A DNA stretch of 64,000 nucleotides from an uncultured Clostridia bacterium (GCA_947066105.1 CAMSYM010000012.1:1-64000), one strand, 5' to 3'. Shown: positions 50,599-59,646, counted from the first letter of the stretch. Notes: a model not told the origin generated them from the sequence alone. A program made the numbers and translations.

Positions 50599-51743
50599 CG
50601 CGTTATCCCCGTGAGCTTGGCTTGACCGTTGGGTTTTTGGCATATAAGATCGCAATACTTGACGAGCGTCGCCGTGTATGTCGGCTTGCCTTGGTTTTGC
50701 CGCAGGATCTTGCCGTTTTCCGTTTCCAAAAACCGCCAGTCGCAAAGCTGATGGAGCTTGAACGCTTTGGTGTTCAACAGGTACATACAGCCGGACGGAA
50801 CGAACCTGTCGTACACGAGCGGAAGTCCGTTGTACGACACGGTCTTAAACCCGCCCTCTATCTCCATCATGTCGATATTGCGCTTGTACGACGACATGTA
50901 GTCGATAAACGAATACTTGGCTTCCTGCGAACACGCTATGAAATCCACCGTCGAACCGGCGTCGTTTTCCAGCGCGTCTATCGCCTGCTGAATGATTATC
51001 TCGTCGAGCGCGCCGTCGACGTTGTGCGTATACGAATTCAAAAACGGGTGCGCGGTTTTTTGCACGCCGTAAATGCTGTCGCCGCCGAACAGCGCGCCTA
51101 TGCCCGTTATCTCCTTGTCCTTGGAGCCTTGAACGTACAGCTTATCGCCCGCCGCGACAGCGACGCCAGAACCGTCGAACATTATCTTTTTCGCCGCGCG
51201 GTCTACGTAGCCTATGCGCGCCGTTCCCTTTTTCGCGCCCGCCGCGCCGTACACGTCGACCGCCAAGCCCTCGATGAGATTGCGCGTATCGTCGCACGCG
51301 ACCGCGCTATCGGCGGTGTCGACGACGGTAGTCAAAAGCCCCGAACCGTCGCCGTAGAGCATTCTGCCGAGATTGAATTTGGACGCGTTCAACAGCCCTT
51401 CGAGTTCGGCGTTGAGAAGATCGGTAAACGCGCCCCTGCCGTCCGCCGACGCGCGTATCGCCTTATCGGATATCTCGATCTGACCGTACAGGTTTTTGAG
51501 CGTCGATACGAACTGTAAATAATTATTGCCGTACGCGGCGGGAAGCTCGCCGTCCTCGTCGCCCGCGCCGATACCGCCGTTTATACCGAACCGCGCCGCG
51601 GTGCGTATCTCCTTGCCCCAAACGTCGTTGCTCGTCTGTTCGATCTTGGCGAGCAACGGGTTTACCTTTGTGTTCAACAGCTCGGTCACCGTTCCGAGAT
51701 AGACCGATTTGAGCGCGTTTTCCGCATTTTGCAATGTTACCAT
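50595..51743 (-). CDS. Phage major capsid (coat) protein
   Basis: A 382-residue protein between scaffold and adaptor genes. Features of an HK97-fold coat protein include an N-terminal helical arm (TLQNAENALKSVYLGTVTELLN), GNNYLQFVSTLKNLYGQIEISDKAIRAS, and a long C-terminal region with FIACSQEAKYSFIDYMSS, FKTVSYNGLPLVYDRFVPSGCMYLLN and LCDWRFLETENGKILRQ. It would form the icosahedral shell on the scaffold encoded just upstream. SD GGAG precedes the ATG. The frame is intact. Confidence 0.85.
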   Translation of the reverse strand: MVTLQNAENALKSVYLGTVTELLNTKVNPLLAKIEQTSNDVWGKEIRTAARFGINGGIGAGDEDGELPAAYGNNYLQFVSTLKNLYGQIEISDKAIRASADGRGAFTDLLNAELEGLLNASKFNLGRMLYGDGSGLLTTVVDTADSAVACDDTRNLIEGLAVDVYGAAGAKKGTARIGYVDRAAKKIMFDGSGVAVAAGDKLYVQGSKDKEITGIGALFGGDSIYGVQKTAHPFLNSYTHNVDGALDEIIIQQAIDALENDAGSTVDFIACSQEAKYSFIDYMSSYKRNIDMMEIEGGFKTVSYNGLPLVYDRFVPSGCMYLLNTKAFKLHQLCDWRFLETENGKILRQNQGKPTYTATLVKYCDLICQKPNGQAKLTGITR

Positions 51744-51763
51744 GTGTTTTCTCCTTTTTATTG

Positions 51764-52273
51764 TTATTTAAGCAGATCGTCGGCAAGCCGCTTCGCGTCC
51801 GAAAGAGTCTTGGGTCGCGCGACGGGCGTTATGACAGCCGCGCCCGACGGCGATAAAAACCCCGTTCTCGCGCCGAGCAACTTCTTTTTGTAGCGCGCTA
51901 TGCAAGCGTTCATAACTTCGGGAATAGCCGATAATATTTCCGCATATTCGTCCGCATGCCGCAATATGTCGTCGGGAACGGCAAGCTCACACGGCGCGTC
52001 GCAACGCTCGGATCCGCGCTCGACCGACGCCTGCACGGCATCGTTTTGCGCCTTGTCGTCGTCCGTAGCGCTCAGCGCGCCGCTCCGCTCGGTCGCCGCA
52101 TTCCGCGCCGTGTCCGCCTGCGCGCGCAAGTCGTCAAGCTCCGCTTGTAACCGTTTCAACGATTGGCATCGCTTGGTGAACTCGCTTTGGAGCGCGTTAT
52201 AGGCAGACAACAGCTCGTCCGCAGTCTTAAACTTTCCCGTAGCTTGGCAACTTTCGGTATTGTCGTTATTCAT
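51764..52273 (-). CDS. Phage scaffolding protein
   Basis: A 169-residue acidic, helical protein immediately before the coat gene and overlapping the portal gene end by eight bases. A coiled coil (ALQSEFTKRCQSLKRLQAELDDLRAQADTARN) is followed by PDDILRHADEYAEILSAIPEVMNACIARYKKKL and a short basic C-terminus (RPKTLSDAKRLADDLLK) like the coat-binding end of scaffolds. The role is assigned by position, composition and size. Confidence 0.75.
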   Translation of the reverse strand: MNNDNTESCQATGKFKTADELLSAYNALQSEFTKRCQSLKRLQAELDDLRAQADTARNAATERSGALSATDDDKAQNDAVQASVERGSERCDAPCELAVPDDILRHADEYAEILSAIPEVMNACIARYKKKLLGARTGFLSPSGAAVITPVARPKTLSDAKRLADDLLK

Positions 52274-54137
52274 GTTCTCTTTTCTCCGTCGGGATTTGTT
52301 CCGCAGGCGCGCCGCCGTCCGTCACAGACATATCGAGCGCGCGTGCGAGCTTGTGTTCTTTTATATGCGCTTTGAGCCTTTCGGACTTTTTGCCGGACGG
52401 GCATTCGGTCAACAGGTATTTGGTATGCACGTCTATATGCACGCCGTGGTCGTCGAACTCGTTGACCGCATACCTGTCTTTAAGGTTTTCGGTCTCGGCG
52501 CGAGTAACGTGTACGGACGTAAGCCCTATATCGCCGTCCCAGCCGCCGTAGCCGAGCGCGTCCATGAACCTGCGCTTCGCCGCGTCGGGCATTTTGCCGC
52601 TCTCGTCGAACAGCAAGCCCATTTTATACAGCTCGAACATCATGTTCTGCCGCATGGCTGGCGTGGACAACAGCTCGTTATCCGTCGCGAACACCACGTC
52701 GTCGCTCGAAATGTCGGACGCCGACCAGCGCATAAGCTCCACATGCCCGTTTTGCCCTACGATGCGGCTGAGCCGCGAGTCCGAGCCGAACTGCTTGTAC
52801 AGCCGCAATATATGCCGCGCTATGTCGCGCGCGGCGGTGCGCACGTACTCGGCGGAAAGCGACAGGCGCGTGTCGTCCTGCTCGATCAAAAGCTGTAACG
52901 CCGTGCCGCTCATGTTGGCGGCTATCGCTTCCGACGAGCGCATGATCTCGCTCACCCCGCTTATCTGCCGAAACTCGTTCAACAGCCGCGCTTCTTCCGC
53001 GTCGAAGCTGCTCGGCACCGCGCCCATATCCACCATTCGCGGCGGCGTCGCGCCCTGACGGTACACCAATATCTTGCCGGGCGAAATGCCTTCCTGTTCG
53101 AGATTGTCTATATCGACCGACCCGTCCTCGACAGCCATCACGCCCATAGCCAGCCTGTTCATAAACTCGTGCTTGCGGTTTTTCACGGCGTTGTACGCGC
53201 GCTGAACGGGTATAGACCGCTCTACCGTCGACGTGCCGAAAAAGCAACCCGCATTGATGACCGACACCTGTTTTATGAACGGTATATCGCGCCTGCCGTC
53301 CGCGCCGTTGACATACGGCAACTGACCGTAATGCAACAGCACGCCGTTGGCTACCACCGCAAGCTCGCCGTCCGGCTTGTCCGCATCGGGCGCGGTGTAC
53401 CGCTCTATAAGCACCGCGCTGTTTTCCGCGCCGCGCACCGACAGCTTGTTGAGCGTGTCCGCCGCAGTCAGTCCGCCGCCCACCGCCGCCGCGCTCACGC
53501 CTATAACGTCGCTCGATTCGGGCTCTACGGTCTTGCCGTAAATGCGCTTTATCTCGTCGACGGCAACGGCGCGCGCACGTATCACCGACCGACAGTCGCG
53601 CATTTCCTGCGCGAACACGTTATCTGGATATATCTCGAACGGCGATACGACCGAAGCGGTAACGTCGCCCTCGAACATACCGTCGTCCAACCGCATGCCC
53701 GACTTTTCGTCCCATCCGATATGATAAAAGCAAGTGCCGCATATCTCCGACCACATAGTACCCGTCGTCAACAGCGAATCGACGCCAAGCTTGTCGCACG
53801 CGCTGTTAAGTATCTTGGTCGACGTTTTTGCGGTCTTGACGTCGGAATCGTCCGACGAGAACGGGCGCACGGTAAGCGTCGGGCGCACGGTGTTGAGTTT
53901 GGCTTGGCGCGTTTCCACAAGCGACGAAATATGATTGAACACTTCGCGTTCCTGCCAATAGTAATCGCGTTCCACGTCGGCTATCTCGCCCGTGGGGATA
54001 GCCGTGCAATACTGATTGCCCATGTAGAAATTCATGTTCAACCGCCATTGCGTTTCAAACGGACGCCGAGCTTCTGCGCGCGCCGCAAAATCGCGCTTTA
54101 CCGACGCGATAACGTCTTCGCGGTATTGCTCGGTCAT
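52266..54137 (-). CDS. P22-like portal protein
   Basis: A 623-residue portal. It shows RRPFETQWRLNMNFYMGNQY, VFNHISSLVETRQAKLNTVRPTLTVRP, a long central part with YNAVKNRKHEFMNRLAMG, and the crown-proximal region GVSEIMRSSEAIAANMSGTALQLLIEQDDTRLS. It forms the dodecameric ring through which DNA enters the head. Size and motifs fit the P22-type portal family of podoviruses. It overlaps the zinc-ribbon gene by four bases and the scaffold gene by eight. Confidence 0.88.
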   Translation of the reverse strand: MTEQYREDVIASVKRDFAARAEARRPFETQWRLNMNFYMGNQYCTAIPTGEIADVERDYYWQEREVFNHISSLVETRQAKLNTVRPTLTVRPFSSDDSDVKTAKTSTKILNSACDKLGVDSLLTTGTMWSEICGTCFYHIGWDEKSGMRLDDGMFEGDVTASVVSPFEIYPDNVFAQEMRDCRSVIRARAVAVDEIKRIYGKTVEPESSDVIGVSAAAVGGGLTAADTLNKLSVRGAENSAVLIERYTAPDADKPDGELAVVANGVLLHYGQLPYVNGADGRRDIPFIKQVSVINAGCFFGTSTVERSIPVQRAYNAVKNRKHEFMNRLAMGVMAVEDGSVDIDNLEQEGISPGKILVYRQGATPPRMVDMGAVPSSFDAEEARLLNEFRQISGVSEIMRSSEAIAANMSGTALQLLIEQDDTRLSLSAEYVRTAARDIARHILRLYKQFGSDSRLSRIVGQNGHVELMRWSASDISSDDVVFATDNELLSTPAMRQNMMFELYKMGLLFDESGKMPDAAKRRFMDALGYGGWDGDIGLTSVHVTRAETENLKDRYAVNEFDDHGVHIDVHTKYLLTECPSGKKSERLKAHIKEHKLARALDMSVTDGGAPAEQIPTEKREHE

Positions 54138-54352
54138 TGCTTACCGCCTTTGTCGATCTTGCGCCGCGCGGTTTCCACCGATCTCGGCACGACCGTTTTA
54201 CCTATCGCCGAATACAGCTCGCCCAAGCATTTGTCGCACGCGTAAATATGCCCGCGTATGCCCGCGCGGTCGAACTTCACCGCGCGCGTAGCCTTGTTTT
54301 TGCAAACGCCGAGTTCGCACCTGACGTTGTGTTTGCATTCGATTATCTCCAT
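54134..54352 (-). CDS. Small cysteine-rich phage protein
   Basis: A 72-residue protein with four cysteines in two pairs: CKHNVRCELGVC near the start and YACDKCLGELY, suggesting a zinc ribbon. It has a strong GGAGG before the ATG and overlaps the portal gene by four bases. Function unknown; similar zinc-finger proteins are common near packaging genes. Confidence 0.65.
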   Translation of the reverse strand: MEIIECKHNVRCELGVCKNKATRAVKFDRAGIRGHIYACDKCLGELYSAIGKTVVPRSVETARRKIDKGGKQ

Positions 54353-54716
54353 GATACCTCCTATGAGTGATTTAATACGAGATTGAAAATGCGGAATTCG
54401 GAATTCGGAATTTCGGTCAATTGAGTAGTGTGCAGCGCGGGATATGGCATCAACGCTCTTTTGTCATCCTGAGCAACGCGAAGGATCTCGACCTTATTTA
54501 ATTAAGGATGAGATTCTTCACTGCGCTTCGCTTGTTCAGAATGACAAAGAATAAGGTGGATTCTTCCGCTTGTTCGGAATAAGGTTGCGCCTTGCTGCGT
54601 AGGACAAAAAAACAGCGTTTTTCGCCTATCATTACGCATTCTAAATTACCCCTAATTCTTAATTTTGCATTCTTAATTCTTAATTGACAATCAATTCCGA
54701 ATTCCTAATTATATAA
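54353..54716. repeat. Dispersed repeat cluster inside the phage operon
   Basis: No gene. It contains CCGAATT-type heptamers (54390-54412) and a long imperfect inverted element (about 54460-54550). The element begins GTCATCCTGAGCAACGCGAA and ends in the reverse of GTCATTCTGAACAAGCGAAG. TTAATTC/ATTCCGAATT microsatellites follow (about 54640-54716). It splits the packaging genes from the portal operon. Confidence 0.75.
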
Positions 54717-54977
54717 TTATTTTTTCTTCTTTTCCAGCTCGCGCATGAGCCTTACGCGCTCGGCTTCGAGCTGTTCGTCGGTCAGATCGGACACGTCGCC
54801 GCTGTCGAACACCATTTTAGCCGCAGTCATATCCGGCGGCACGTCCTTTACGGTCACCCGCCGCTTGACAAGTTCGAGCGCGCCGTCCACCACCGCGTAC
54901 TCTTCCACGACTTCCTGCGCCGCATAGCCGCAAGCGCGCTTATATACGGCGTCGAGAATATCGTCGCGCGATCTCAT
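54717..54977 (-). CDS. Small terminase-subunit-like phage protein
   Basis: An 86-residue protein: RSRDDILDAVYKRACGYAAQEVVEEYAVVDG, then LVKRRVTVKDVPPDMTAAKMVF and a charged tail. The GYxxxEVVEEY...KRxVTxKDVPPDxTA pattern resembles the C-terminal part of some phage small terminase subunits; the DNA-binding N-terminal domain is missing. It follows TerL rather than preceding it, which is atypical. A ten-base poly(G) tract occupies the ribosome-binding position two bases before the ATG. Confidence 0.5.
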   Translation of the reverse strand: MRSRDDILDAVYKRACGYAAQEVVEEYAVVDGALELVKRRVTVKDVPPDMTAAKMVFDSGDVSDLTDEQLEAERVRLMRELEKKKK

Positions 54978-54979
54978 TA

Positions 54980-54989
54980 CCCCCCCCCC
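54980..54989 (-). repeat. Ten-base poly(G) tract at a ribosome-binding position
   Basis: Ten consecutive G on the minus strand are followed by TA and the ATG at 54977, within the 22-base gap after TerL. The tract replaces a normal Shine-Dalgarno sequence, so its length would set SD spacing. Confidence 0.85.
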
Positions 54990-54999
54990 GTTCGTATCG

Positions 55000-56424
55000 T
55001 CATCGGCGCATGTTTCTGCGCCCGTTCCTGCGGATGAGCCGTTCCTTATCGAGTTGTATCTCGCTTTTCACTGTTTCGTGTTTGGGCGGCGACAGACGGC
55101 TCATCAAAAAGTATCTGACGGCGTCAAGCCCGTGATCGTCGGCTTTGACGGGTCTGTCGCCGTCGCCCCAGCGGTAGCTTTTGAATTCGCGGATAAGGTT
55201 AACGCATGTATCGAAAATAAACAGGCGCGGCTTACCGTCCGTCATAAGATACTGCTTGACGCGGTTTATGCCGCTGAACAGGTCTTTATTGACGCGCGTA
55301 TCGACAAGTATCCCGTTGTCGCAAAACAGCTCGGCGACCGACCGCTCGGCGTTGAGCGTGTGTTGCGACGCGGCGCTGTCTATAAGCGCTTCCACGCGCC
55401 CCTGTCTGTCCGTGCGCCAGCCGAGCGCGGCATTTTTGCGCTTGATCGCGTCGGCGTGATACGCGACCGATCGCCCCGCGCAAAACCATTCCGCGGCGAC
55501 GTACACATTGCCGTCGTAGTCCACGGCAAACCAGTAACACGCAAGCGGATTATTAAGCCCCGGATCTATCGCCAACCGCTCCTGCCACTCCCGCGGCACT
55601 TCGAACGGCGGAATAACGTGAACCCGCTCGTCAAACTCGGTATATACCGCGCCCTTCGCGTCGGCAAACCGACCGTAACGCCGAATCTCTCGCTCACCGT
55701 CCGTCATAGCCGCCGACACGCGCGCCACTTCGTCGGGGTCGAGATACGGATTGTCCGACCATTCCATAAAGATATGCCACACTTCGGGATCGTCGTTACA
55801 GTTCAAATAAATGCGTTTATACACGAACGTCAGTCCGAGCAACGGCGTCATTGTGCCGTACAGCAATCCCTTTTTATCTACGACGCGCATGGCGCACTCG
55901 TCGTATATGTCTTCGGGCGGTTCTTCGTCGAACCACACGTAATCGAGCGACGCGCCCGCAAACTTATCCCTGCCCGCTTCGCACGTTTTAAACCCGATCG
56001 TGCTGATCGTGCCGAACACGTTTTTTACGGCTATGTAATCTATAACGCCGCCCGACGGATTTTGCGCCTTGCCGCTTTCCATAACGATATCCGCTATCCA
56101 ATCGGGATTCAAATACCGCAATATCTTTTTCTGCGCAACGTCGCGCTGAACGCGCCGCGAAAGCGACACGACCCACCCGTCGGTGCGCTTATTCTCGCGG
56201 TACGGATGAATGCCGCGCGCGAGCCAAACCGTCTCCGCCGCACCGCATTCCGTCTTGCCCGTGCGGTTGCCGCCGAACACCCAGCGGTTTCGCTTTTGCG
56301 AACGGTGAAATTCCATTTGCTTGGCATGCACCTTGTCGGTGTTGTACCGCGCAAGCGCGTTATTGTCCGACCTGCGCTTTTGCTCGCGCTCTATCCTTAA
56401 TATCTTTTCTACCGTTTCTCTCAA
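55000..56424 (-). CDS. Phage terminase large subunit
   Basis: A 474-residue packaging motor. The N-terminal ATPase has Walker A GGNRTGKT (51-58), Walker B YVWFDEEPP (162-170) and a following GTMTP coupling motif. The C-terminal nuclease has the first Asp in LAIDPGLNNPLACYW and the later acidic pair in ADDHGLDAVRYF. It cuts and translocates phage DNA into the procapsid through the portal. The frame begins with TTG at 56424, with GGTGGAG unusually close upstream, and is preceded by a repeat cluster, so its promoter may be lost or displaced. Confidence 0.93.
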   Translation of the reverse strand: MRETVEKILRIEREQKRRSDNNALARYNTDKVHAKQMEFHRSQKRNRWVFGGNRTGKTECGAAETVWLARGIHPYRENKRTDGWVVSLSRRVQRDVAQKKILRYLNPDWIADIVMESGKAQNPSGGVIDYIAVKNVFGTISTIGFKTCEAGRDKFAGASLDYVWFDEEPPEDIYDECAMRVVDKKGLLYGTMTPLLGLTFVYKRIYLNCNDDPEVWHIFMEWSDNPYLDPDEVARVSAAMTDGEREIRRYGRFADAKGAVYTEFDERVHVIPPFEVPREWQERLAIDPGLNNPLACYWFAVDYDGNVYVAAEWFCAGRSVAYHADAIKRKNAALGWRTDRQGRVEALIDSAASQHTLNAERSVAELFCDNGILVDTRVNKDLFSGINRVKQYLMTDGKPRLFIFDTCVNLIREFKSYRWGDGDRPVKADDHGLDAVRYFLMSRLSPPKHETVKSEIQLDKERLIRRNGRRNMRR

Positions 56425-57129
56425 AACTCCACCGTTGAATTTTTAAATAGCAGCCCCATCATCTCGACCGAAGTGCGCTTGCGCACGTAGCGACAAGATC
56501 TATGCGTATTCGCACTACCGCTCTTCTTGTCATTCTGAACAAGCGAAGCGCAGTGAAGAATCTCTACCTTATTATTTATATAGTTGAGATCCTTCGCTTC
56601 GCTCAGGATGACAAGAAAAGCATAGTGTATCGCATAACGCACACCCCATCATCTCGACCGAAACGAGCAAAGCGAGTGGAGTGGAGAGATCTAGGCATCA
56701 GCCGCATAAATATAAATCGACCTTAATTCCTAATTCCGAATTACTTATTCACCATGCGGCGGCTCGCCTTGATTTCTCGACTGCGCTTCGCTCCGCTCGA
56801 AATGATGGGTGTGTTAGTTATAGATTACATTTCTAATAAAGTATAGCAAAGCCGTTCCACTCTCCCCATCATCTCGATTACATGAGAAGCAAAGCCGCTC
56901 CAACCACCCCATCATCTCGACCGAAGTGTTCTTGCGCACGTAGCGGAGAGATCTGGGCGTCAGCCGCACAAATATTAAATCAACTATAATTCCGCATTCC
57001 GAATTCATAATTCCGAATTCTCTCGCCCCGCAGGGGTCATTCATTCGCATTCCCAACCTACATACTTCACACTAAAAAGACAAAACGCGTCGTAATTCGT
57101 ATCGCGCAATGCAGTAAAATATACCAAGC
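56425..57129. repeat. Large dispersed-repeat cluster upstream of the terminase
   Basis: No gene is seen. It contains three copies of the ATCTCGACCGAA element (56455-56506, 56643-56706, 56906-56980) and one inverted GTCATTCTGAACAAGC / GCTTCGCTCAGGATGACA element (about 56528-56613). It also has a CTCGACTGCGCTTCGCTCCG block (56770-56812) matching 3479-3520, and short AATTCCGAATT runs. The last 60 bases lead to the SH3-like gene; a TAAAAT at 57115-57120 is its only -10 candidate. Confidence 0.75.
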
Positions 57130-57807
57130 ATGACTGCACTGTACTCGGTAATGACGGCGCTGACGTTCTTTTTCATGCCGGCGCAAACCACTTTGTACAC
57201 TGCGGAACTCGACGCGATAGTCGAACTGCCCGCGGGTTATTTTCTGTTGCAAAATTCGCAGATATCGCCCGACGGATATATTTCCGTGACGTACGACGAT
57301 ATAAGCGGTTTTGTAAAAGCGACCGACGTACAAGCGGTAGACTACACTCCCGTGACCAAGTACGAAACCACGGTAAAGTTCAAATGCGACAACGACGGTC
57401 AACCCGTCAACCTGCGCGCCGCGCCGCACCGCTCCGCGGAGATCGCGGCGGTCCTGTCCCCGACAGACGTCGGACACAGCTACGGCAGTATCGTCGGCGA
57501 CGCGCTGATCGCGGGTGCAGGCGACAAATGGTATTACGTTTCTTCGGGCGGCGTGCGCGGATACTGCTATTCGGCACACGTATCGGTCGAAGCCACTCCG
57601 CCCAACATAATCGAAAAAGAACCCGATCCCGAACCGTCCGACCCGACGATCACCGAGCCGACGCCGGACAACGAGCCTAAAACCATGTCCAACGTGACAG
57701 CCGTCATATTTATAGTCGCACTGTGTATACCCGTGCCGTTCATCATGTTCTATCTGTTTAAAAAACCGAAAAACACCGACCGCGACGACACAGACGGTCG
57801 CCTTTGA
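57130..57807 (+). CDS. SH3-like domain membrane protein
   Basis: A 225-residue protein on the opposite strand to the phage genes. The N-terminus is hydrophobic (MTALYSVMTALTFFFMPAQTT), probably a signal peptide. A bacterial SH3-like region follows (FKCDNDGQPVNLRAAPHRSAEIAAVLSPTD; KWYYVSSGGVRGYCYSAHVSV). A Pro/Glu-rich stalk and a C-terminal membrane helix (VTAVIFIVALCIPVPFIMFYLF) with a short basic tail complete it. It is likely exposed at the cell surface, binding peptidoglycan. No Shine-Dalgarno sequence precedes the ATG. It may be a host gene captured between repeats. Confidence 0.7.
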   Translation: MTALYSVMTALTFFFMPAQTTLYTAELDAIVELPAGYFLLQNSQISPDGYISVTYDDISGFVKATDVQAVDYTPVTKYETTVKFKCDNDGQPVNLRAAPHRSAEIAAVLSPTDVGHSYGSIVGDALIAGAGDKWYYVSSGGVRGYCYSAHVSVEATPPNIIEKEPDPEPSDPTITEPTPDNEPKTMSNVTAVIFIVALCIPVPFIMFYLFKKPKNTDRDDTDGRL

Positions 57808-57817
57808 TACTTTTCGA

Positions 57818-58249
57818 TCAAGCGCCGCTCACCGCTCCCAAAAAGCAGTCGCTCGCTACGAGCGCCGCGGTTTTTCGCTTGCCGCATTTTTTGAGCAGTT
57901 TAAACAAATATCCGAACTCGCTCTCGCACCGCGCTATCGAATAACCGCATGAACCGAGTTGCGCCGCCGCACGCTTGTACAGCCCGCAGTCCATTCCCGC
58001 AAATACGCAGGAACGCAAAACGCCGAACTTTTCGCCAAGCCCCCGCTCTATAAAGCCGTACAAAACTTTAAGGTTACACAGATCGATCCTGCGATTATCG
58101 AGCGCGATCAGCTTTTCCACCACTCGCTCTGCGGGCGATACCACATCCGCTATCACCGATTCCTGCTCCCGTTCGATCTTGTCCTGCAACCCGTATATCA
58201 ACGGTTCGATAAGTATTATGCTCTCTATTATCCTTTTTTCGCTACGCAT
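57818..58249 (-). CDS. Uncharacterised protein at the edge of the phage block
   Basis: A 143-residue protein, start ATG 58249 after GGGAGTGGCGGA; an upstream ATG at 58276 lacks a ribosome site. The first half is helical and charged (EKRIIESIILIEPLIYGLQDKIEREQESVIADVVSPAERVVEKLIALDNRRIDL). The second half is cysteine-rich (VLRSCVFAGMDCGLYKRAA, GSCGYSIARCESEF, KKCGKRK). Its place upstream of the terminase recalls phage late regulators, but no family was recognised. TGACA-N6-TGTCA (around 58300) lies upstream and could be an operator. Confidence 0.5.
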   Translation of the reverse strand: MRSEKRIIESIILIEPLIYGLQDKIEREQESVIADVVSPAERVVEKLIALDNRRIDLCNLKVLYGFIERGLGEKFGVLRSCVFAGMDCGLYKRAAAQLGSCGYSIARCESEFGYLFKLLKKCGKRKTAALVASDCFLGAVSGA

Positions 58250-58346
58250 TCCGCCACTCCCGCGTCGTATTTTCATGCGCAGTCTATCACCGATTTACTG
58301 ACAACAGTGTGTCAATATATATAGCACTTTGAAAAATAATAAACTA

Positions 58347-58373
58347 AATTAAAACGCCGCCCGAAAGCGACGT
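58347..58373 (-). terminator. Terminator of the alpha/beta hydrolase gene
   Basis: On the minus strand ACGTCGC-tttcgg-GCGGCGT (58373-58354, one T-G pair) is followed by TTTTAATTT. It lies 48 bases after the hydrolase stop. Confidence 0.65.
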
Positions 58374-58420
58374 CAAATAACATTCAATTACAACAAATTA
58401 CCGCAAAAACAGACGCAAGC

Positions 58421-59443
58421 TTATTGCGCGGCGCTCTCGTCGGCTTTATCCGAAACGGGCGTTCCCGCAGACTCGCCGTCGTCGACGACAACCGGCGGGA
58501 GCGAAAAAACCTTTTCTATAAAGCCGTTGATACAACCGAGATATCCGTCGGGATCGGTCACATACGAAAGCGCATGCCCGGCATCGGGAAACATCTTAAA
58601 TGTTTTATCCGCAGAACCGCACGCGTCGTAAAGTTTTTGTCCGCATTCGGGCGTGACAACTTTATCGTTGCCGCCGTGAATAAACAATGCGGGAACGGTC
58701 ATACTCGCGGCAAGCGGCGTTATATCGGCATCGTGCAGGGAGTAATTATGCACCAACCGCATACCTATATCCAACACGAACTTCATGGGCTTTACGGGTA
58801 GCTTGGCGTTTTTGATCGAACGATCGCACTGCTCGCTTTGCGAAGAAAACCCGCAATCGTCGACGACGCACTTTACCTGTCGCGGCGGATTCATGCCCGC
58901 CGCCGCAACGACGGTAGCTCCGCCCATCGACGTGCCGACAAACGCGATCTCCACCGACTGCCCGTACGCGCCGATAACGGCGTCCGTCCAACGCAACAGG
59001 TCGAACCTGTCAAGCCACGCCATGCCCACGCGACCTTCCGAAACGCCGTGTCCGCGCATGTACGGCAACAGCACGTCGAACCCGCGGTCGTAAAACAGCT
59101 TGGCTTGCACCTGCATGGAACGCGGCGTTACGCCGTAGCCGTGACAGATTATCGCCACACGATTTGACCGCTCGGCGTTTTTTATCAACAGCGAACCGAG
59201 CTTTATCCCGTCGAACGCGGTTATAGTCATGCTTTCGGTATTTGCCTTGACGGTATCGAACCATGCGACGTCGCACCCGAACCGATCGACGCCTTCGCCG
59301 CTTTTAACGCCGATATCGTCGGCAAAGCTCTTTCGCCTGCCGAAAACGGAATGCACGGTAGCCAACGCGACCGTCAACAATAATACCGCCGATAAAACGA
59401 TAACGCCCGCTACGACCGCCAACGCGATAAACAAGCCCTGCAT
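58421..59443 (-). CDS. Membrane-anchored alpha/beta hydrolase
   Basis: A serine hydrolase of about 340 residues of the S33/BEM46-like type. An N-terminal membrane helix (FIALAVVAGVIVLSAVLLLTVALATV) precedes the fold: oxyanion region AIICHGYGVT, nucleophile elbow VGTSMGGATV, the acid in IHGGNDKVV and the histidine in DAGHALSY. It should act on esters or peptides at the outer membrane face or in the wall. The start is set at ATG 59443, five bases after GAGG; a GTG two codons earlier is possible. It is monocistronic with a promoter at 59474-59502 and its own terminator. Confidence 0.88.
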   Translation of the reverse strand: MQGLFIALAVVAGVIVLSAVLLLTVALATVHSVFGRRKSFADDIGVKSGEGVDRFGCDVAWFDTVKANTESMTITAFDGIKLGSLLIKNAERSNRVAIICHGYGVTPRSMQVQAKLFYDRGFDVLLPYMRGHGVSEGRVGMAWLDRFDLLRWTDAVIGAYGQSVEIAFVGTSMGGATVVAAAGMNPPRQVKCVVDDCGFSSQSEQCDRSIKNAKLPVKPMKFVLDIGMRLVHNYSLHDADITPLAASMTVPALFIHGGNDKVVTPECGQKLYDACGSADKTFKMFPDAGHALSYVTDPDGYLGCINGFIEKVFSLPPVVVDDGESAGTPVSDKADESAAQ

Positions 59444-59473
59444 ACGCACCTCATAAAAACATATTTCCAGTAC

Positions 59474-59502
59474 ATTATATCATACGCAAGATCCAAAGTC
59501 AA
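59474..59502 (-). promoter_or_regulatory. Promoter of the hydrolase gene
   Basis: TTGACT (59502-59497), a 17-base spacer and TATAAT (59479-59474) on the minus strand, about 30 bases before the start codon. Confidence 0.7.
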
Positions 59503-59646
59503 TAAACGACCGCGCGCAATTTTTCGCATTGTCCGCACAACGACCGCGATCGACGTTATTCGTTTTTGCATACCGAACTGTTGATATGAATAATAACAAA
59601 AAATCGACGTTCTTCGTTTTATCGAAAAAGCGCCGACTTCTTGATT

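Larger units (their letters stand above)
46351..58249 (-). mobile_element. Prophage-derived block with P22-like packaging and head genes
   Basis: Consecutive minus-strand genes follow the P22 order: TerL, TerS-like, portal, scaffold, coat, gp4-like adaptor, gp10-like tail protein, then a coiled-coil protein and two holins. No integrase, repressor, replication gene, endolysin, tailspike or tape measure was found. Repeat clusters at 54353-54716 and 56425-57129 interrupt the block. The boundaries are approximate; no attachment-site duplication was detected by eye. Confidence 0.75.
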
